The notes below the pieces were generated by a model that was not told where the DNA came from, made no database searches, and saw only the letters and a list, made by a program, of their open reading frames with translations. From an uncultured Alistipes sp. (lineage in GTDB: Bacteria > Bacteroidota > Bacteroidia > Bacteroidales > Rikenellaceae), in assembly GCA_948736885.1 (NCBI GenBank), contig CAPXWY010000004.1, positions 5,288 to 69,287 of the forward strand: a DNA stretch of 64,000 bases. Reading direction: 5' to 3'. A program made the position numbers and the translations under genes. Positions 20,222-28,629 of the stretch are shown one piece after another. Positions within the stretch are counted from its first letter, which is position 1, and every line of letters starts with the position of its first letter.

Positions 20222-20232
20222 AAGGTGAAAAA
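20204..20232 (+). repeat. Short GTGAAAGGTGAAAA-type intergenic repeat
   Basis: The stretch reads as iterations of G/ATGAAAaGTGAAAGGTGAAAA. Related copies occur at 22649-22680, 26060-26093 and 28630-28648, and a reverse one near 62965-62980. This one forms the end of the esterase gene, including its stop. Confidence 0.6.
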
Positions 20233-20262
20233 CCATAGTCACCGCAACAAAAAACGACAACC

Positions 20263-21654
20263 ATGTTTTCCGCAAAAACCTACGCTTCGCGCCGCGAAGT
20301 CCTGCGCACGAAAATCGGCAGCGGAGTGATCCTGCTGCCGGGCAACATGCCGGCGCCCAACAACTACCCCAACAACACCTATTACTTCCGCCAGGACTCG
20401 TCGTTCCTCTACTACTTCGGGCTCAACATCCCGTCGCTGGTGGGCGTGATCGACGCCGACACGGGCGAAGAGATGCTGTTCGGCGACGACTTCACCGTCG
20501 AGGACATCATCTGGACCGGTCCGCAGCCCACGCTCCGCGAGCTGGGGGCCCAGGTCGGCATCGCCGCCGCACACCCCATGGCCGAGCTGGAAAAACACCT
20601 CCGCAAGGCCATCGCGCAGGGCCGCCGCATCCACTACCTGCCGCCCTACCGCGGCGAAACGAAACTCCAGCTCTCCGAGCTGCTGGGCATCGCTCCCGCA
20701 CGGCTTCACGAACACAAATCGGTCGACCTGATGCTGGCCGTGGCCGAGATGCGCGAAGCGAAGAGCGCCGAGGAGATCGACGAACTCGAACGCGCCTTCC
20801 GCATCGGCTACGACATGCACACGCTGGCCATGAAGATGTGCCGTCCGGGCGTCATCGAGCGGGAGATCGCCGGCGCCATCGAGGGCGTCGCCAAATCGGC
20901 CGGAGCGGGTGTCTCGTTCCCGTCGATCGTCTCGCAGCACGGCGAAACGCTTCACAACCTCTGCGCCGACGGCGTGCTGGAGGAGGGGCGGCTGCTGCTG
21001 TGCGACGCAGGCGGCGAAACGGTCGGCAACTACTGCTCCGACCACACGCGCACCTACCCCGTGAGCGGCCGATTCACTCCGAAGCAGCGCGAAATCTACG
21101 AAATCGTCCTTGCGGCCCACGACCGTGTGGCCGCCATCGTCAAGCCCGGCATGATGTACACCGACATCCACAACGCCGCCTGCCTGACGCTGGCCGAAGG
21201 CCTCGTCGGCGCCGGTCTGGTCAGGGGATCGGCCGAAGATGCCGTGGCGGCCGGCGCCATGACGCTCTTCATGCCCCACGGGCTGGGCCACGGCCTCGGC
21301 ATGGACGTCCACGACTGCGAAGCGATGGGCGAACGGTCGTTCGACTTCACGTCGATCGCCGACCGGGCGGCCGAATCGGCCACCTGCATCTACCGTGCGG
21401 CCTGGCGCGTGCGTCCCGGCACGGTGATGTCCGACGAACCGGGCATCTACTTCATCCCGGCGCTGATCGACAAGTGCCGCGCCGAAGGGCTCTACCGCGG
21501 CATCGTCGACTACGACCGGCTCGACTCCTACCGCGACTTCGGCGGCATCCGCATCGAAGACGACCTGCTTCTCACCGACACCGGCTGCCGCATCATCGGC
21601 GACAGAAAGATTCCGGTCACGGTCGACGAGCTGGAAGCCGTCGTAGGAAAATAA
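20263..21654 (+). CDS. pepP: Xaa-Pro aminopeptidase (M24B)
   Basis: 463 residues: an N-terminal AMP_N domain (about 1-140) and a C-terminal pita-bread catalytic domain. The metal ligands are Asp in CDAGGE, Asp in SDHTRT, His in PHGLGHGLG, Glu in SDEPGIY and Glu in GIRIEDD. It removes an N-terminal residue preceding proline. No signal peptide is seen, so it is probably cytoplasmic. It follows the esterase by 41 bases and is followed by a strong hairpin with a T-run. The symbol is by family resemblance. Confidence 0.9.
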   Translation: MFSAKTYASRREVLRTKIGSGVILLPGNMPAPNNYPNNTYYFRQDSSFLYYFGLNIPSLVGVIDADTGEEMLFGDDFTVEDIIWTGPQPTLRELGAQVGIAAAHPMAELEKHLRKAIAQGRRIHYLPPYRGETKLQLSELLGIAPARLHEHKSVDLMLAVAEMREAKSAEEIDELERAFRIGYDMHTLAMKMCRPGVIEREIAGAIEGVAKSAGAGVSFPSIVSQHGETLHNLCADGVLEEGRLLLCDAGGETVGNYCSDHTRTYPVSGRFTPKQREIYEIVLAAHDRVAAIVKPGMMYTDIHNAACLTLAEGLVGAGLVRGSAEDAVAAGAMTLFMPHGLGHGLGMDVHDCEAMGERSFDFTSIADRAAESATCIYRAAWRVRPGTVMSDEPGIYFIPALIDKCRAEGLYRGIVDYDRLDSYRDFGGIRIEDDLLLTDTGCRIIGDRKIPVTVDELEAVVGK

Positions 21655-21733
21655 ATCTTTTCTTAAGCCGGGGCAGAGCGCCGAACATGTTCGAGCAATG
21701 CCGAGGCAAGAAAACCTGCAAGAATTCGATCGC

Positions 21734-21773
21734 GCCATGCCGGTACCAGCTTTCGGGCCGGCATGGCTTTTTT
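21734..21773 (+). terminator. Rho-independent terminator after pepP
   Basis: GCCATGCCGG (21734-21743) pairs with CCGGCATGGC (21758-21767), followed by six T. It ends only 20 bases before the ATG of the next small gene, so it could also act as an attenuator in front of it. Confidence 0.8.
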
Positions 21774-21793
21774 CATCCCTAATCTCTTCAGCC

Positions 21794-21988
21794 ATGACAA
21801 ACAAAACCAAATGGATCATCGGCACGGCGGTCGTTCTCGTCGTCCTGCTGCTGCTCGTCATCTTCTCGAAGAACATCTGGAACTGGTTCAGCAACGTGCT
21901 GATCGACGTGGCGATCTATCTGATCGTCTTCGGCGCCGGATGGCTCTTGGGCCGCTTCGCGGGAAAAGGCTCCGGAAGCGGCAAATAG
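21794..21988 (+). CDS. Small two-helix membrane protein
   Basis: 64 residues from the ATG at 21794 (MTNKTKWIIG). An upstream in-frame start would run through the terminator hairpin and is unlikely. Two hydrophobic segments (about residues 8-24 and 36-53) flank an aromatic KNIWNWFSN turn, and the C-terminus is GKGSGSGK. I do not recognise a family. No clear promoter lies between the terminator and the ATG, so expression may depend on read-through. Confidence 0.6.
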   Translation: MTNKTKWIIGTAVVLVVLLLLVIFSKNIWNWFSNVLIDVAIYLIVFGAGWLLGRFAGKGSGSGK

Positions 21989-22427
21989 CCCGCAGGCACC
22001 GATCCCGGGGCCCGGACACTCGTCCCCACCTTCCCAAAACAGCTCCGGCCCAGAATGGCGCGGGTCACGGCTCGCGCCAGCGCGGCCCAGGTAGATTCAG
22101 CAATCCACTGCTCTTCGTTCGCCGCTTTTGTTCCGTTCCGGTTCCGACATCGGGCCGGACTTCGGTCTGCAACTCCGAAAGGAGCGACGGGCAGTTGTAC
22201 ATCCCAGTCTGCCGCAGAGCCGATCATCTGTGAGCATCAATAATGAATAGCCGATAATCCTTGCTTTCCGTGCATGCGGCTCTTTCGAGCCGTGCGGGCC
22301 GCAGCCACCCGGCGCGGAGGCCCGCAGGCGTGCCCCGCAGGCTGCGACCCGGCTTCGGACGGACGATCCGATTATTCTACGGTTCATTATACATCCATAG
22401 ACTCTCTGCGGCACCCATTCCAGCGAT
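21989..22427. other. Region without a gene, upstream of FISUMP relic
   Basis: No gene is supported. Segments at 22049-22110 and 22191-22215 resemble 34730-34795 and 34805-34832 (shared words such as GCCAGCGCGGC, AGATTCAGCA and CCAGTCTGCCGC). About 185 bases at 22217-22400 have no counterpart in the second copy and look like an insertion or an asymmetric deletion. Confidence 0.6.
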
Positions 22428-22655
22428 TGCGTTCCACGCCCTGCTACGGGCTTCCGCAACAATTCGTCGGGAGCCTTGGCGGAAGTCGGCACGCGCGGTC
22501 TCGTCTACGCTTCGTCGTCCTATGCTGCCGGCAATCACAACGCGGGCTTCCTGGACTTCAACGCCAGCAACGTGTACCCGCTGAACAACGCCAATCGGGC
22601 AGCGGCTCTTTCCGTGCGCTGCGTCCAGCATCTGCAAGGCTGTTTTTCAAGGTGA
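22428..22655 (+). pseudogene. 3' end of a FISUMP/DUF1566-type gene (relic A)
   Basis: The frame from 22428 encodes about 75 residues: PATGFRNNSSGAL, then ASSS, LDFNASNVYPLNNANRAA and LSVRCVQ before a TGA at 22653. This is the C-terminal pattern of Fibrobacter-succinogenes-major-type (FISUMP/DUF1566) surface proteins, a C-type-lectin-like fold. No start codon or upstream part of the gene exists. The sequence is Asn-rich (many AAC/AAT codons). A homologous fragment lies at 34881-35088. The stop falls in a GTGAAAGG repeat. It is either a relic or a stand-alone cassette. Confidence 0.7.
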
Positions 22656-22680
22656 AAGGTGAAAAGTCAAATGTGAAAGG
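22649..22680 (+). repeat. Short GTGAAAGGTGAAAA-type repeat
   Basis: The stretch reads AAGGTGAAAGGTGAAAAG followed by TCAAATGTGAAAGG. It directly abuts and includes the stop of relic A. Confidence 0.6.
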
Positions 22681-22836
22681 CAGCGGATACGGCCAAAACT
22701 TCTGCCTATCTGCAAATATTCCCGGTCTATTCGCTTTGTCGGTTAACAGCGCATTTAAGACGGTTTCCGGAAGGCGGTCTGTTGCAGGCCGCCTTCCGGA
22801 TCGACCGTCCGCATTTGAAACCGGGAGCGATTTTTC

Positions 22837-22865
22837 TTGTTTATGTCAAAAAATTTGTATATTTA
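22837..22865 (+). promoter_or_regulatory. Candidate promoter of the EF-G paralogue
   Basis: TTG (22837-22839), 18 bases, then TATATTTA (22858-22865), one mismatch to TAnnTTTG. It would give a leader of about 145 bases before the ATG at 23019. In Bacteroides thetaiotaomicron the EF-G2 gene is controlled by the regulator Cur; I cannot confirm a Cur site here. Confidence 0.45.
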
Positions 22866-23018
22866 TAGTCGGCAAATCGCTGCCGTCCGGCACCAGCTGC
22901 CGAACCGCATGCTGCCGTCCGCTTGCCGGAACCGGTATCCGCGGCCCGACAGGCCGGATGCGGAGCGGCCCCTGCCCTGCGAAAGCCAACACCGACAACC
23001 TTAAAACCGAACCGCCAT

Positions 23019-25175
23019 ATGAAAAACTATGCAGCCAAAGAGATCAAGAACATCGTACTGATCGGCGCCCCCGGCACGGGCAAAACCACCCTGGCCGAGG
23101 CGATGGCCTACGAAGGCAAGGTCATCGACCGCCGGGGCAGCATCGAGACCTGCAACACCCTTTCGGACAACACCGACATCGAACACGAATACAAACGCTC
23201 GATCTACTCCACGATCCTCTTCACGGAGTTCATGGAGCGCAAGCTCAACATCATCGACTGCCCGGGTTCGGACGACTTCTGCGGCAACCTCTTCTCGGCC
23301 TTCAAGGTCGGCGACGTGGGCGTGTTCCTCTACAGCGCCGTCAACGGCTGGGAGGTGGGCAGCGAGATCCAGGCCCGCTACGCCCGCATCCTCAACAAGC
23401 CCGTCATCGGCGTCATCAACCAGCTCGACCACGACAAGGCCAACTTCGAGGCCGCCGTCGAGTCGGTCCGGGCCGCTTCGCGCGTGAAGCCCGTCATCGT
23501 GCAGTATCCCGTCAACCAGGGTGCGGGCTTCGATTCGTTCATCGACGTGCTGATGATGAAGATGTACCGCTTCAAGGACCACGACGGCCACCGCGAGGAG
23601 CTCGACATCCCCGCCGAGGAGATGGAGAAGGCCATGGCCCTCAACAAGGAGCTGGTAGAGATGGCCGCCGAGCACGACGAGGCCCTCATGGAACTCTACT
23701 TCGACAAGGGCACCCTCACGCAGGACGACATCCGGCAGGGTCTCAAGATCGGCGTGTCGCGCCGCGAGGTGATGCCGATCTTCTGCACCAGCGGCAAGCG
23801 CGACATCGGTACCAAGCGTCTGATGGAGTTCATCATCAACGTGGCGCCCGGACCGCTGAAGGCCCCCGCGTTCCTCTCGACCGAGGGCGGGCAGCTCGCG
23901 GCCGACGCCGACGCGCCGACCGTGGCGTTCGTCTTCAAGAGCCAGATCGAGCAGCACATAGGCGAAATCACCTACTTCCGTGTCATCCGCGGCAAGATCG
24001 CCGAGGGCACCGAGCTGGTCAACAGCCGCACGGGCAACAAGGAGAAGCTCTCTCAGCTTTTCGCCGTGGCTGGCAAGAACCGCATCAAGGTGACCGAGCT
24101 TTCGGCCGGCGACATCGGCTGCACGGTCAAGCTCAAGGGCACGCGCACCAACGACACCCTCGCCGCGCCGGGCACTCCGGTGGCGGTGGAACCCATCGTC
24201 TTCCCCGAACCGCGCTACCGCGCCGCGCTCAAATGCAAGGAGCAGGCCGACGAAGAGAAGCTGGGCAAGATTCTGAACGACGCCAAGTTCGAAGACCCGA
24301 CCATCCTGATGGACTACAGCAAGGAGCTGAAACAAACCATCATCCAGGGGCAGGGCGAACACCACCTCAACATCCTGCGTTCGCGCATCCTGGCCGAAAA
24401 CAAGCTCGCCTACGACTACATCGCGCCGAAGATTCCCTACCGCGAGACCATCACCAAGGTGGCGCAGGCCGACTACCGCCACAAGAAGCAGTCGGGCGGC
24501 GCCGGTCAGTTCGGCGAGGTGCACATGATCGTCGAACCTTATTACGAAGGGATGCCCGAACCCAAGAACTACAAGGTGCCGGGCAAGGGCGACATGGTGG
24601 TCAACGTCAAGACCAAGGAGGAGTACGACCTGCCGTGGGGCGGCAAGCTGCAATTCTACTCGGCCATCGTGGGCGGCGCCATCGACGCGCGCTTCATGCC
24701 GGCGATTCTGAAAGGCATCATGGAGAAGATGGACGAAGGCCCGCTGACGGGCTCCTACGCCCGCGACATCCGCGTGGTGATCTACGACGGCAAGATGCAC
24801 CCGGTGGATTCGAATGAAATCTCGTTCAAGCTGGCGGCCCGCAACGCTTTCAAGGAGGCGTTCCGCAACGCCGGACCCAAGATCATGGAGCCGATCTACA
24901 ACGTCGAGGTGCTGGTGCCGAGCGACTGCATGGGCGCCGTGATGAGCGACCTGCAGAACCGCCGCGCGATGATCATGGGCATGGAGTCGGACAAGGGTTT
25001 CGACCGGCTCAACGCCGCCGTGCCTCTGGCCGAGCTCTACCGCTATTCGACCACCCTGTCGTCGCTCACGTCGGGTTCGGCGACCTACACCATGAAGTTC
25101 GCCAGCTACGAGCAGGTGCCCGCCGACGTGCAGGACAAGCTGCTCAAAGCCTATACCGACACCGACGAGGAGTAG
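23019..25175 (+). CDS. fusA2: EF-G paralogue (EF-G2 type) with altered GTPase motifs
   Basis: 718 residues from the ATG at 23019 (MKNYAAKEIKNIVLIG), with EF-G domains II-V well preserved. The P-loop is GAPGTGKTT (residues 16-24), but switch II reads DCPGSDDF (80-87), so Ser84 replaces the catalytic His of the DTPGHVDF motif kept in the housekeeping EF-G. The switch I RGITI motif is absent and NKMD is NQLD (134-137). Bacteroides EF-G2 is reported to translocate without GTP hydrolysis and to support growth in carbon limitation; the same role is inferred here. It is followed by a terminator. Confidence 0.9.
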   Translation: MKNYAAKEIKNIVLIGAPGTGKTTLAEAMAYEGKVIDRRGSIETCNTLSDNTDIEHEYKRSIYSTILFTEFMERKLNIIDCPGSDDFCGNLFSAFKVGDVGVFLYSAVNGWEVGSEIQARYARILNKPVIGVINQLDHDKANFEAAVESVRAASRVKPVIVQYPVNQGAGFDSFIDVLMMKMYRFKDHDGHREELDIPAEEMEKAMALNKELVEMAAEHDEALMELYFDKGTLTQDDIRQGLKIGVSRREVMPIFCTSGKRDIGTKRLMEFIINVAPGPLKAPAFLSTEGGQLAADADAPTVAFVFKSQIEQHIGEITYFRVIRGKIAEGTELVNSRTGNKEKLSQLFAVAGKNRIKVTELSAGDIGCTVKLKGTRTNDTLAAPGTPVAVEPIVFPEPRYRAALKCKEQADEEKLGKILNDAKFEDPTILMDYSKELKQTIIQGQGEHHLNILRSRILAENKLAYDYIAPKIPYRETITKVAQADYRHKKQSGGAGQFGEVHMIVEPYYEGMPEPKNYKVPGKGDMVVNVKTKEEYDLPWGGKLQFYSAIVGGAIDARFMPAILKGIMEKMDEGPLTGSYARDIRVVIYDGKMHPVDSNEISFKLAARNAFKEAFRNAGPKIMEPIYNVEVLVPSDCMGAVMSDLQNRRAMIMGMESDKGFDRLNAAVPLAELYRYSTTLSSLTSGSATYTMKFASYEQVPADVQDKLLKAYTDTDEE

Positions 25176-25202
25176 GCCAGGCTGTCCGCTCCCGACACGA
25201 AG

Positions 25203-25236
25203 AATCCCGGAAGACCGACGGTCTTCCGGGATTTTC
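25203..25236 (+). terminator. Terminator after fusA2
   Basis: AATCCCGGAAGACC (25203-25216) and GGTCTTCCGGGATT (25220-25233) form a 14-bp stem with a GAC loop and a short T-run, 27 bases after the stop. From 25237 to 25479 I see no gene or recognisable element. Confidence 0.9.
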
Positions 25237-25479
25237 ATACCCTCCTGCCTGCACAATGCCTCCGGGCCGTCAAACAAGCTATCGCCCCCATAAGGCGAAT
25301 ATCGCGCCGGCGGCAGAATCCGGCGAAACGACCGGAACGCAGCGCCGAAAAAAGCGAAAGAGAGTTTCGCTCCCGATTGCCGGAAAACCGGGCGGGAAAA
25401 ATCGGAGCACCGGAGCATTAAGCCGACAAAAAATCGGATCGCCGGAACATCGCGCCGGCAAGAAATCCGGCAGACGCCC

Positions 25480-26055
25480 CTACTCCTTTTTCTCGCGCAC
25501 GAGCTCCTTGAAGCAGTGACGGCAAATAGGCTCGTAAGTGTCCTGAGCACCGAGCATCACCTGTTTTTCGTCGCTCGTCAAGCGGTGGGAGTGGTGGGCC
25601 AGGTTGCCGCAGCGCACGCAGATGGCGTGCACCTTCGTGACGTATTCGGCCGTAGCCATCAACGCCGGCATCGGCCCGAAAGGCTTGCCCGTATAGTCCA
25701 TGTCGAGCCCCGCCACGATGACCCGCACCCCGTTGTCGGCCAGCTGCCGGCAGACGTCGACGATGCTGCCGTCGAAAAACTGCGCCTCGTCGATGCCCAC
25801 CACGTCGACCCCGGCCGACATGAGCAGGATGTTCTGCGGCGAATCGACCGGCGTGGACCGGATGGCGTTGGCGTCGTGCGAGACGACCTCCTCCTCCGAG
25901 TAGCGCACATCGATGCGCGGTTTGAATATCTCGACCCGCTGGTGGGCGAACTGGGCCCGTTTGAGACGGCGGATCAGCTCTTCGGTCTTGCCCGAGAACA
26001 TCGAGCCGCAGACCACTTCGATCCAGCCCTTGCGGCTGGCATTTTCCAGAAACAT
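25480..26055 (-). CDS. tdk: Thymidine kinase
   Basis: 191 residues from the ATG at 26055 ([17 protein letters not shown]). The frame stays open far upstream across murA, but that is out of the murA frame and not real. The P-loop is GSMFSGKT, the Walker B-type DEAQFF follows, and the lasso carries a four-Cys zinc site (CVRCG and CRHC). Type II thymidine kinase phosphorylates thymidine with ATP for salvage. It lies downstream of murA, separated by 80 bases that include a GTGAAAGG repeat. Confidence 0.95.
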   Translation of the reverse strand: MFLENASRKGWIEVVCGSMFSGKTEELIRRLKRAQFAHQRVEIFKPRIDVRYSEEEVVSHDANAIRSTPVDSPQNILLMSAGVDVVGIDEAQFFDGSIVDVCRQLADNGVRVIVAGLDMDYTGKPFGPMPALMATAEYVTKVHAICVRCGNLAHHSHRLTSDEKQVMLGAQDTYEPICRHCFKELVREKKE

Positions 26056-26059
26056 TCCG

Positions 26060-26093
26060 AGAAAGTGAAAATTGAAAGGTGAAAGGTTAAAGA
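26060..26093 (+). repeat. Short GTGAAAGGTGAAAA-type repeat
   Basis: The plus strand reads GAGAAAGTGAAAATTGAAAG then GTGAAAGGTTAAAG, between murA and tdk, beginning 5 bases before the tdk start codon, so on the minus strand it forms the leader of tdk. Confidence 0.55.
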
Positions 26094-26135
26094 CGGCATT
26101 GCGCGAACCCTGCGGCCGCCGCTCCGAACCGTCCG

Positions 26136-27446
26136 CTACTCCTCCATGCGGGTGATGCGGGCGCCCAGCGCGTTGAGCCGGGTGTCGATCTCCTTGTAGC
26201 CGCGGTCGATCTGGTCGATGTTCTGGATCGTCGAGACGCCCTCGGCCGACATGGCGGCGATGAGCAGCGCCACGCCCGCACGGATGTCGGGCGAGGTCAT
26301 GCGCGTGGCCCGCAGCCGGATGTTGTGGTCGTGGCCGATGACCGTGGCCCGGTGGGGGTCGCAGAGAATGATCTGCGCACCCATGTCGATCAGCTTGTCG
26401 ACGAAGAACAGGCGGCTTTCGAACATCTTCTGGTGGATCAGCACCGAGCCCTTGGCCTGCGTGGCCACCACCAGGAAGATCGAGAGCAGGTCGGGCGTCA
26501 GTCCCGGCCACGGCGCATCGGCGATGGTCATGATCGACCCGTCCATGAAGGTATCGATGCTGTAGTGGTCCTGCTGGGGGATGTAGATGTCGTCGCCCCG
26601 CTGTTCGAGCCGGATGCCCAGGCGCCGGAACTGCGCCGGAATGATGCCCAGGTTGTCGTAGGAAACATCCTTGATAGTCAGTTCCGAGCGCGTCATGGCG
26701 GCCATGCCGATGAAGCTGCCCACTTCGATCATGTCGGGAAGCAGCGTGTGCTTGGTGCCGCCCAGCAGGTCGACGCCCTCGATGGTCAGCAGGTTCGAGG
26801 CGATGCCCGAGATGCGGGCGCCCATGCGGTTGAGCATGCGGCAGAGCTGCTGGATGTAGGGTTCGCAGGCGGCATTGTAGATCGTCGTCGTGCCCCGCGC
26901 CATGACGGCGGCCATGATGATGTTGGCCGTACCGGTCACCGACGCCTCGTCGAGAAGCATGTAGGTGCCCTTCAGATTGCGGCCCTCGACCATGAAGAAC
27001 TCGTCGGCGATGTCGAAATCGAACTTCGCGCCCAGCTTCTGGAATCCCAGGAAGTGGGTGTCCAGCCTGCGGCGTCCGATTTTGTCGCCGCCGGGCTTGG
27101 GAACATAGCCCATGCCGAAGCGCGCCAGCAGGGGACCGATGAGCATCACCGAACCGCGCAGACGCATGCAGCGCTGACGATAGTCGTCGCTCTTGAGGTA
27201 TTCGAAGTCGATGTCGCGGGCCTTGAAGGTGTAGGAACCTTCGGCGATGCGCTCGATCTCGACGCCCATGCGCCGCAGCAGCTCGATAAGCTGCATGACA
27301 TCCAGAATCTGCGGCACGTTGTGCACCGTCACCCGCTCGGAGGTGAGCAGGGTGGCGCAGATGATCTGCAACGCTTCGTTCTTGGCGCCCTGGGGCGTGA
27401 TGCTTCCGCTCAGGCGATGTCCGCCTTCGACCTTGAAAATAGCCAT
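26136..27446 (-). CDS. murA: UDP-GlcNAc 1-carboxyvinyltransferase (MurA), Asp variant
   Basis: 436 residues from the ATG at 27446 ([14 protein letters not shown]). It transfers enolpyruvate from PEP to UDP-GlcNAc, the first committed step of peptidoglycan synthesis. The catalytic loop reads [14 protein letters not shown], so Asp121 (codon 27084-27086) occupies the place of the Cys that fosfomycin alkylates (Cys115 in E. coli). The usual RPxDxH is RRLDTH. Asp here is known to keep activity and give fosfomycin resistance in Mycobacterium and Chlamydia. Lys22 (GAKNE) is conserved. Confidence 0.95.
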   Translation of the reverse strand: MAIFKVEGGHRLSGSITPQGAKNEALQIICATLLTSERVTVHNVPQILDVMQLIELLRRMGVEIERIAEGSYTFKARDIDFEYLKSDDYRQRCMRLRGSVMLIGPLLARFGMGYVPKPGGDKIGRRRLDTHFLGFQKLGAKFDFDIADEFFMVEGRNLKGTYMLLDEASVTGTANIIMAAVMARGTTTIYNAACEPYIQQLCRMLNRMGARISGIASNLLTIEGVDLLGGTKHTLLPDMIEVGSFIGMAAMTRSELTIKDVSYDNLGIIPAQFRRLGIRLEQRGDDIYIPQQDHYSIDTFMDGSIMTIADAPWPGLTPDLLSIFLVVATQAKGSVLIHQKMFESRLFFVDKLIDMGAQIILCDPHRATVIGHDHNIRLRATRMTSPDIRAGVALLIAAMSAEGVSTIQNIDQIDRGYKEIDTRLNALGARITRMEE

Positions 27447-27599
27447 ATCGTTCGTGGTTTGGGTGCTTCTTTTCCTTGCGGCCCCGCACCGGAGCCGTCC
27501 GCACGGTCCGCAGCCGGCGCTCCGCACGGAAAAAGGCCCGCGCATCCCGCCTGCGGACGGATCCTTCACCCGCCTGCGGACGAAGCGCCGCCGGTTTTA

Positions 27600-27607
27600 C
27601 AAAGGTA
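27600..27607 (-). promoter_or_regulatory. -7 box upstream of murA
   Basis: The minus strand reads TACCTTTG, a full match, giving a GC-rich leader of about 150 bases. The leader contains a perfect 14-bp direct repeat (CCCGCCTGCGGACG on the plus strand at 27546-27559 and 27569-27582). No clear -33 is seen. Confidence 0.5.
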
Positions 27608-27658
27608 AGAAGAATCGGGGTTTTTCCGGACCTTTCGAAATATTTTCTCGAAAAATTT

Positions 27659-27687
27659 TTGCGAATCGCATTTTTATTGTACTTTTG
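27659..27687 (+). promoter_or_regulatory. Promoter of rpmH
   Basis: TTG (27659-27661, within a run of T), 18 bases, then TACTTTTG (27680-27687), a full -7 match, about 53 bases before the rpmH ATG. It diverges from the murA promoter. Confidence 0.7.
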
Positions 27688-27739
27688 CAATCCGTAAAAG
27701 TGTCGGAACCGATTAAGAAACGATAAAAATCAGATAGCT

Positions 27740-27907
27740 ATGGCAATGAAGAGAACTTACCAGCCCTCGCGTCGGAAACGAATCAACAAGCACGGTTTCC
27801 GTGCTCGTATGGCTACGGCGAACGGTCGCAAGGTGTTGGCAGCACGTCGTGCTAAGGGTCGCAAGAAGCTGACCGTATCGGACGAGTCGACGTTCAAATA
27901 CGCTTAG
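27740..27907 (+). CDS. rpmH: 50S ribosomal protein L34
   Basis: 55 residues starting [20 protein letters not shown], followed by the [17 protein letters not shown] signature of L34. The ATG at 27740 gives two extra residues over the usual MKRT start at 27746; either may be used. It has its own promoter and a terminator and no rnpA downstream, unlike the classic rpmH-rnpA pair. It is short and lacks an open-frame competitor on either strand. Confidence 0.95.
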   Translation: MAMKRTYQPSRRKRINKHGFRARMATANGRKVLAARRAKGRKKLTVSDESTFKYA

Positions 27908-27928
27908 TCCCTCCCTGCACAAAGAGAC

Positions 27929-27953
27929 GGCCGGCTTTTCAGCCGGCCTTTTT
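27929..27953 (+). terminator. Terminator after rpmH
   Basis: GGCCGGCT (27929-27936) pairs with AGCCGGCC (27941-27948), followed by five T, 21 bases after the rpmH stop. Confidence 0.9.
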
Positions 27954-28000
27954 CATATACATACCCGCGTAATAGCCGCTCGGCGTATCCGATTTCCATC

Positions 28001-28027
28001 CGTGGGGAAGACGCCCCCTTCCCCACG
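28001..28027 (-). terminator. Hairpin downstream of the DUF4924 gene
   Basis: CGTGGGGAAG (28001-28010) and CTTCCCCACG (28018-28027) form a 10-bp stem, 33 bases past the stop of the minus-strand gene. No T-run follows on that strand, so it is only a candidate 3' end. Confidence 0.45.
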
Positions 28028-28059
28028 AACGAGGACGCCGGCGTGGGATGCGGGAATGT

Positions 28060-28620
28060 CTACTCGCTGTCCTTGAACAGGTCGATCTCTCCGCGTTCGA
28101 CCTTGCCGTGCATGGCCGCCAGTTCGGCGATGACGGGCGAAACGAGGTCGATGGTGTCGGCCACGGCCGGGCGGTCGCCCTGGCCCTTGATGCGGTAGAG
28201 CATCACCGCATACAACGCCCTGAAGCACAACTCCGTATCGCTCATACCCGGATTCCCCATCACGGCACGCAGGCGCGGCAGTTCGCCCTCCAGCCGCGCA
28301 AAGGTCTTGCGGTAGTGCTCGCCGGCCGGGAGTTTGAGCAGTTGCAGATGCAGGTCGTGGAGGTCCTGGATCAGATGCAGCGTGTGTTCCAAGTGTCCTT
28401 TCTCTTCCTTGCCCTCCTGCCGGAGCAACCCCGCCAGGTCGAGGTACCACATCAGATACACGGGCTTCTGCTCCTCGCTCAGTTCGGTGCGCGGGGCGAT
28501 CAACTGCGAATAGATGGCCTCGGGGCTGAACTGCAAGGCCCGCAGCAGGTCTTCGACCTGCCACAGATAGAGGATGTATTCGGCGATGTTCTCCCGCCGC
28601 TTGGCTTGTGCTATGTCCAC
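28060..28620 (-). CDS. DUF4924 family protein
   Basis: 186 residues starting at a GTG (28620) as MDIAQAKRRENIAEYILYLW, the usual beginning of the Bacteroidetes DUF4924 family; no ATG is available upstream in frame before a repeat. It is all-helical and soluble, with no signal peptide or catalytic motif, ending in GEIDLFKDSE. The function is unknown. It lies downstream of the phosphate transporter gene, 83 bases away, with a GTGAAAGG repeat between them, and may share its transcript. Confidence 0.75.
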   Translation of the reverse strand: MDIAQAKRRENIAEYILYLWQVEDLLRALQFSPEAIYSQLIAPRTELSEEQKPVYLMWYLDLAGLLRQEGKEEKGHLEHTLHLIQDLHDLHLQLLKLPAGEHYRKTFARLEGELPRLRAVMGNPGMSDTELCFRALYAVMLYRIKGQGDRPAVADTIDLVSPVIAELAAMHGKVERGEIDLFKDSE

Positions 28621-28629
28621 TTTATCGGA

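Noticed and set aside
25480..27690. Continuous minus-strand frame joining tdk with sequence across murA
   Set aside because: Only the last 191 codons are thymidine kinase; the rest is out of the murA frame and Arg/His-rich.
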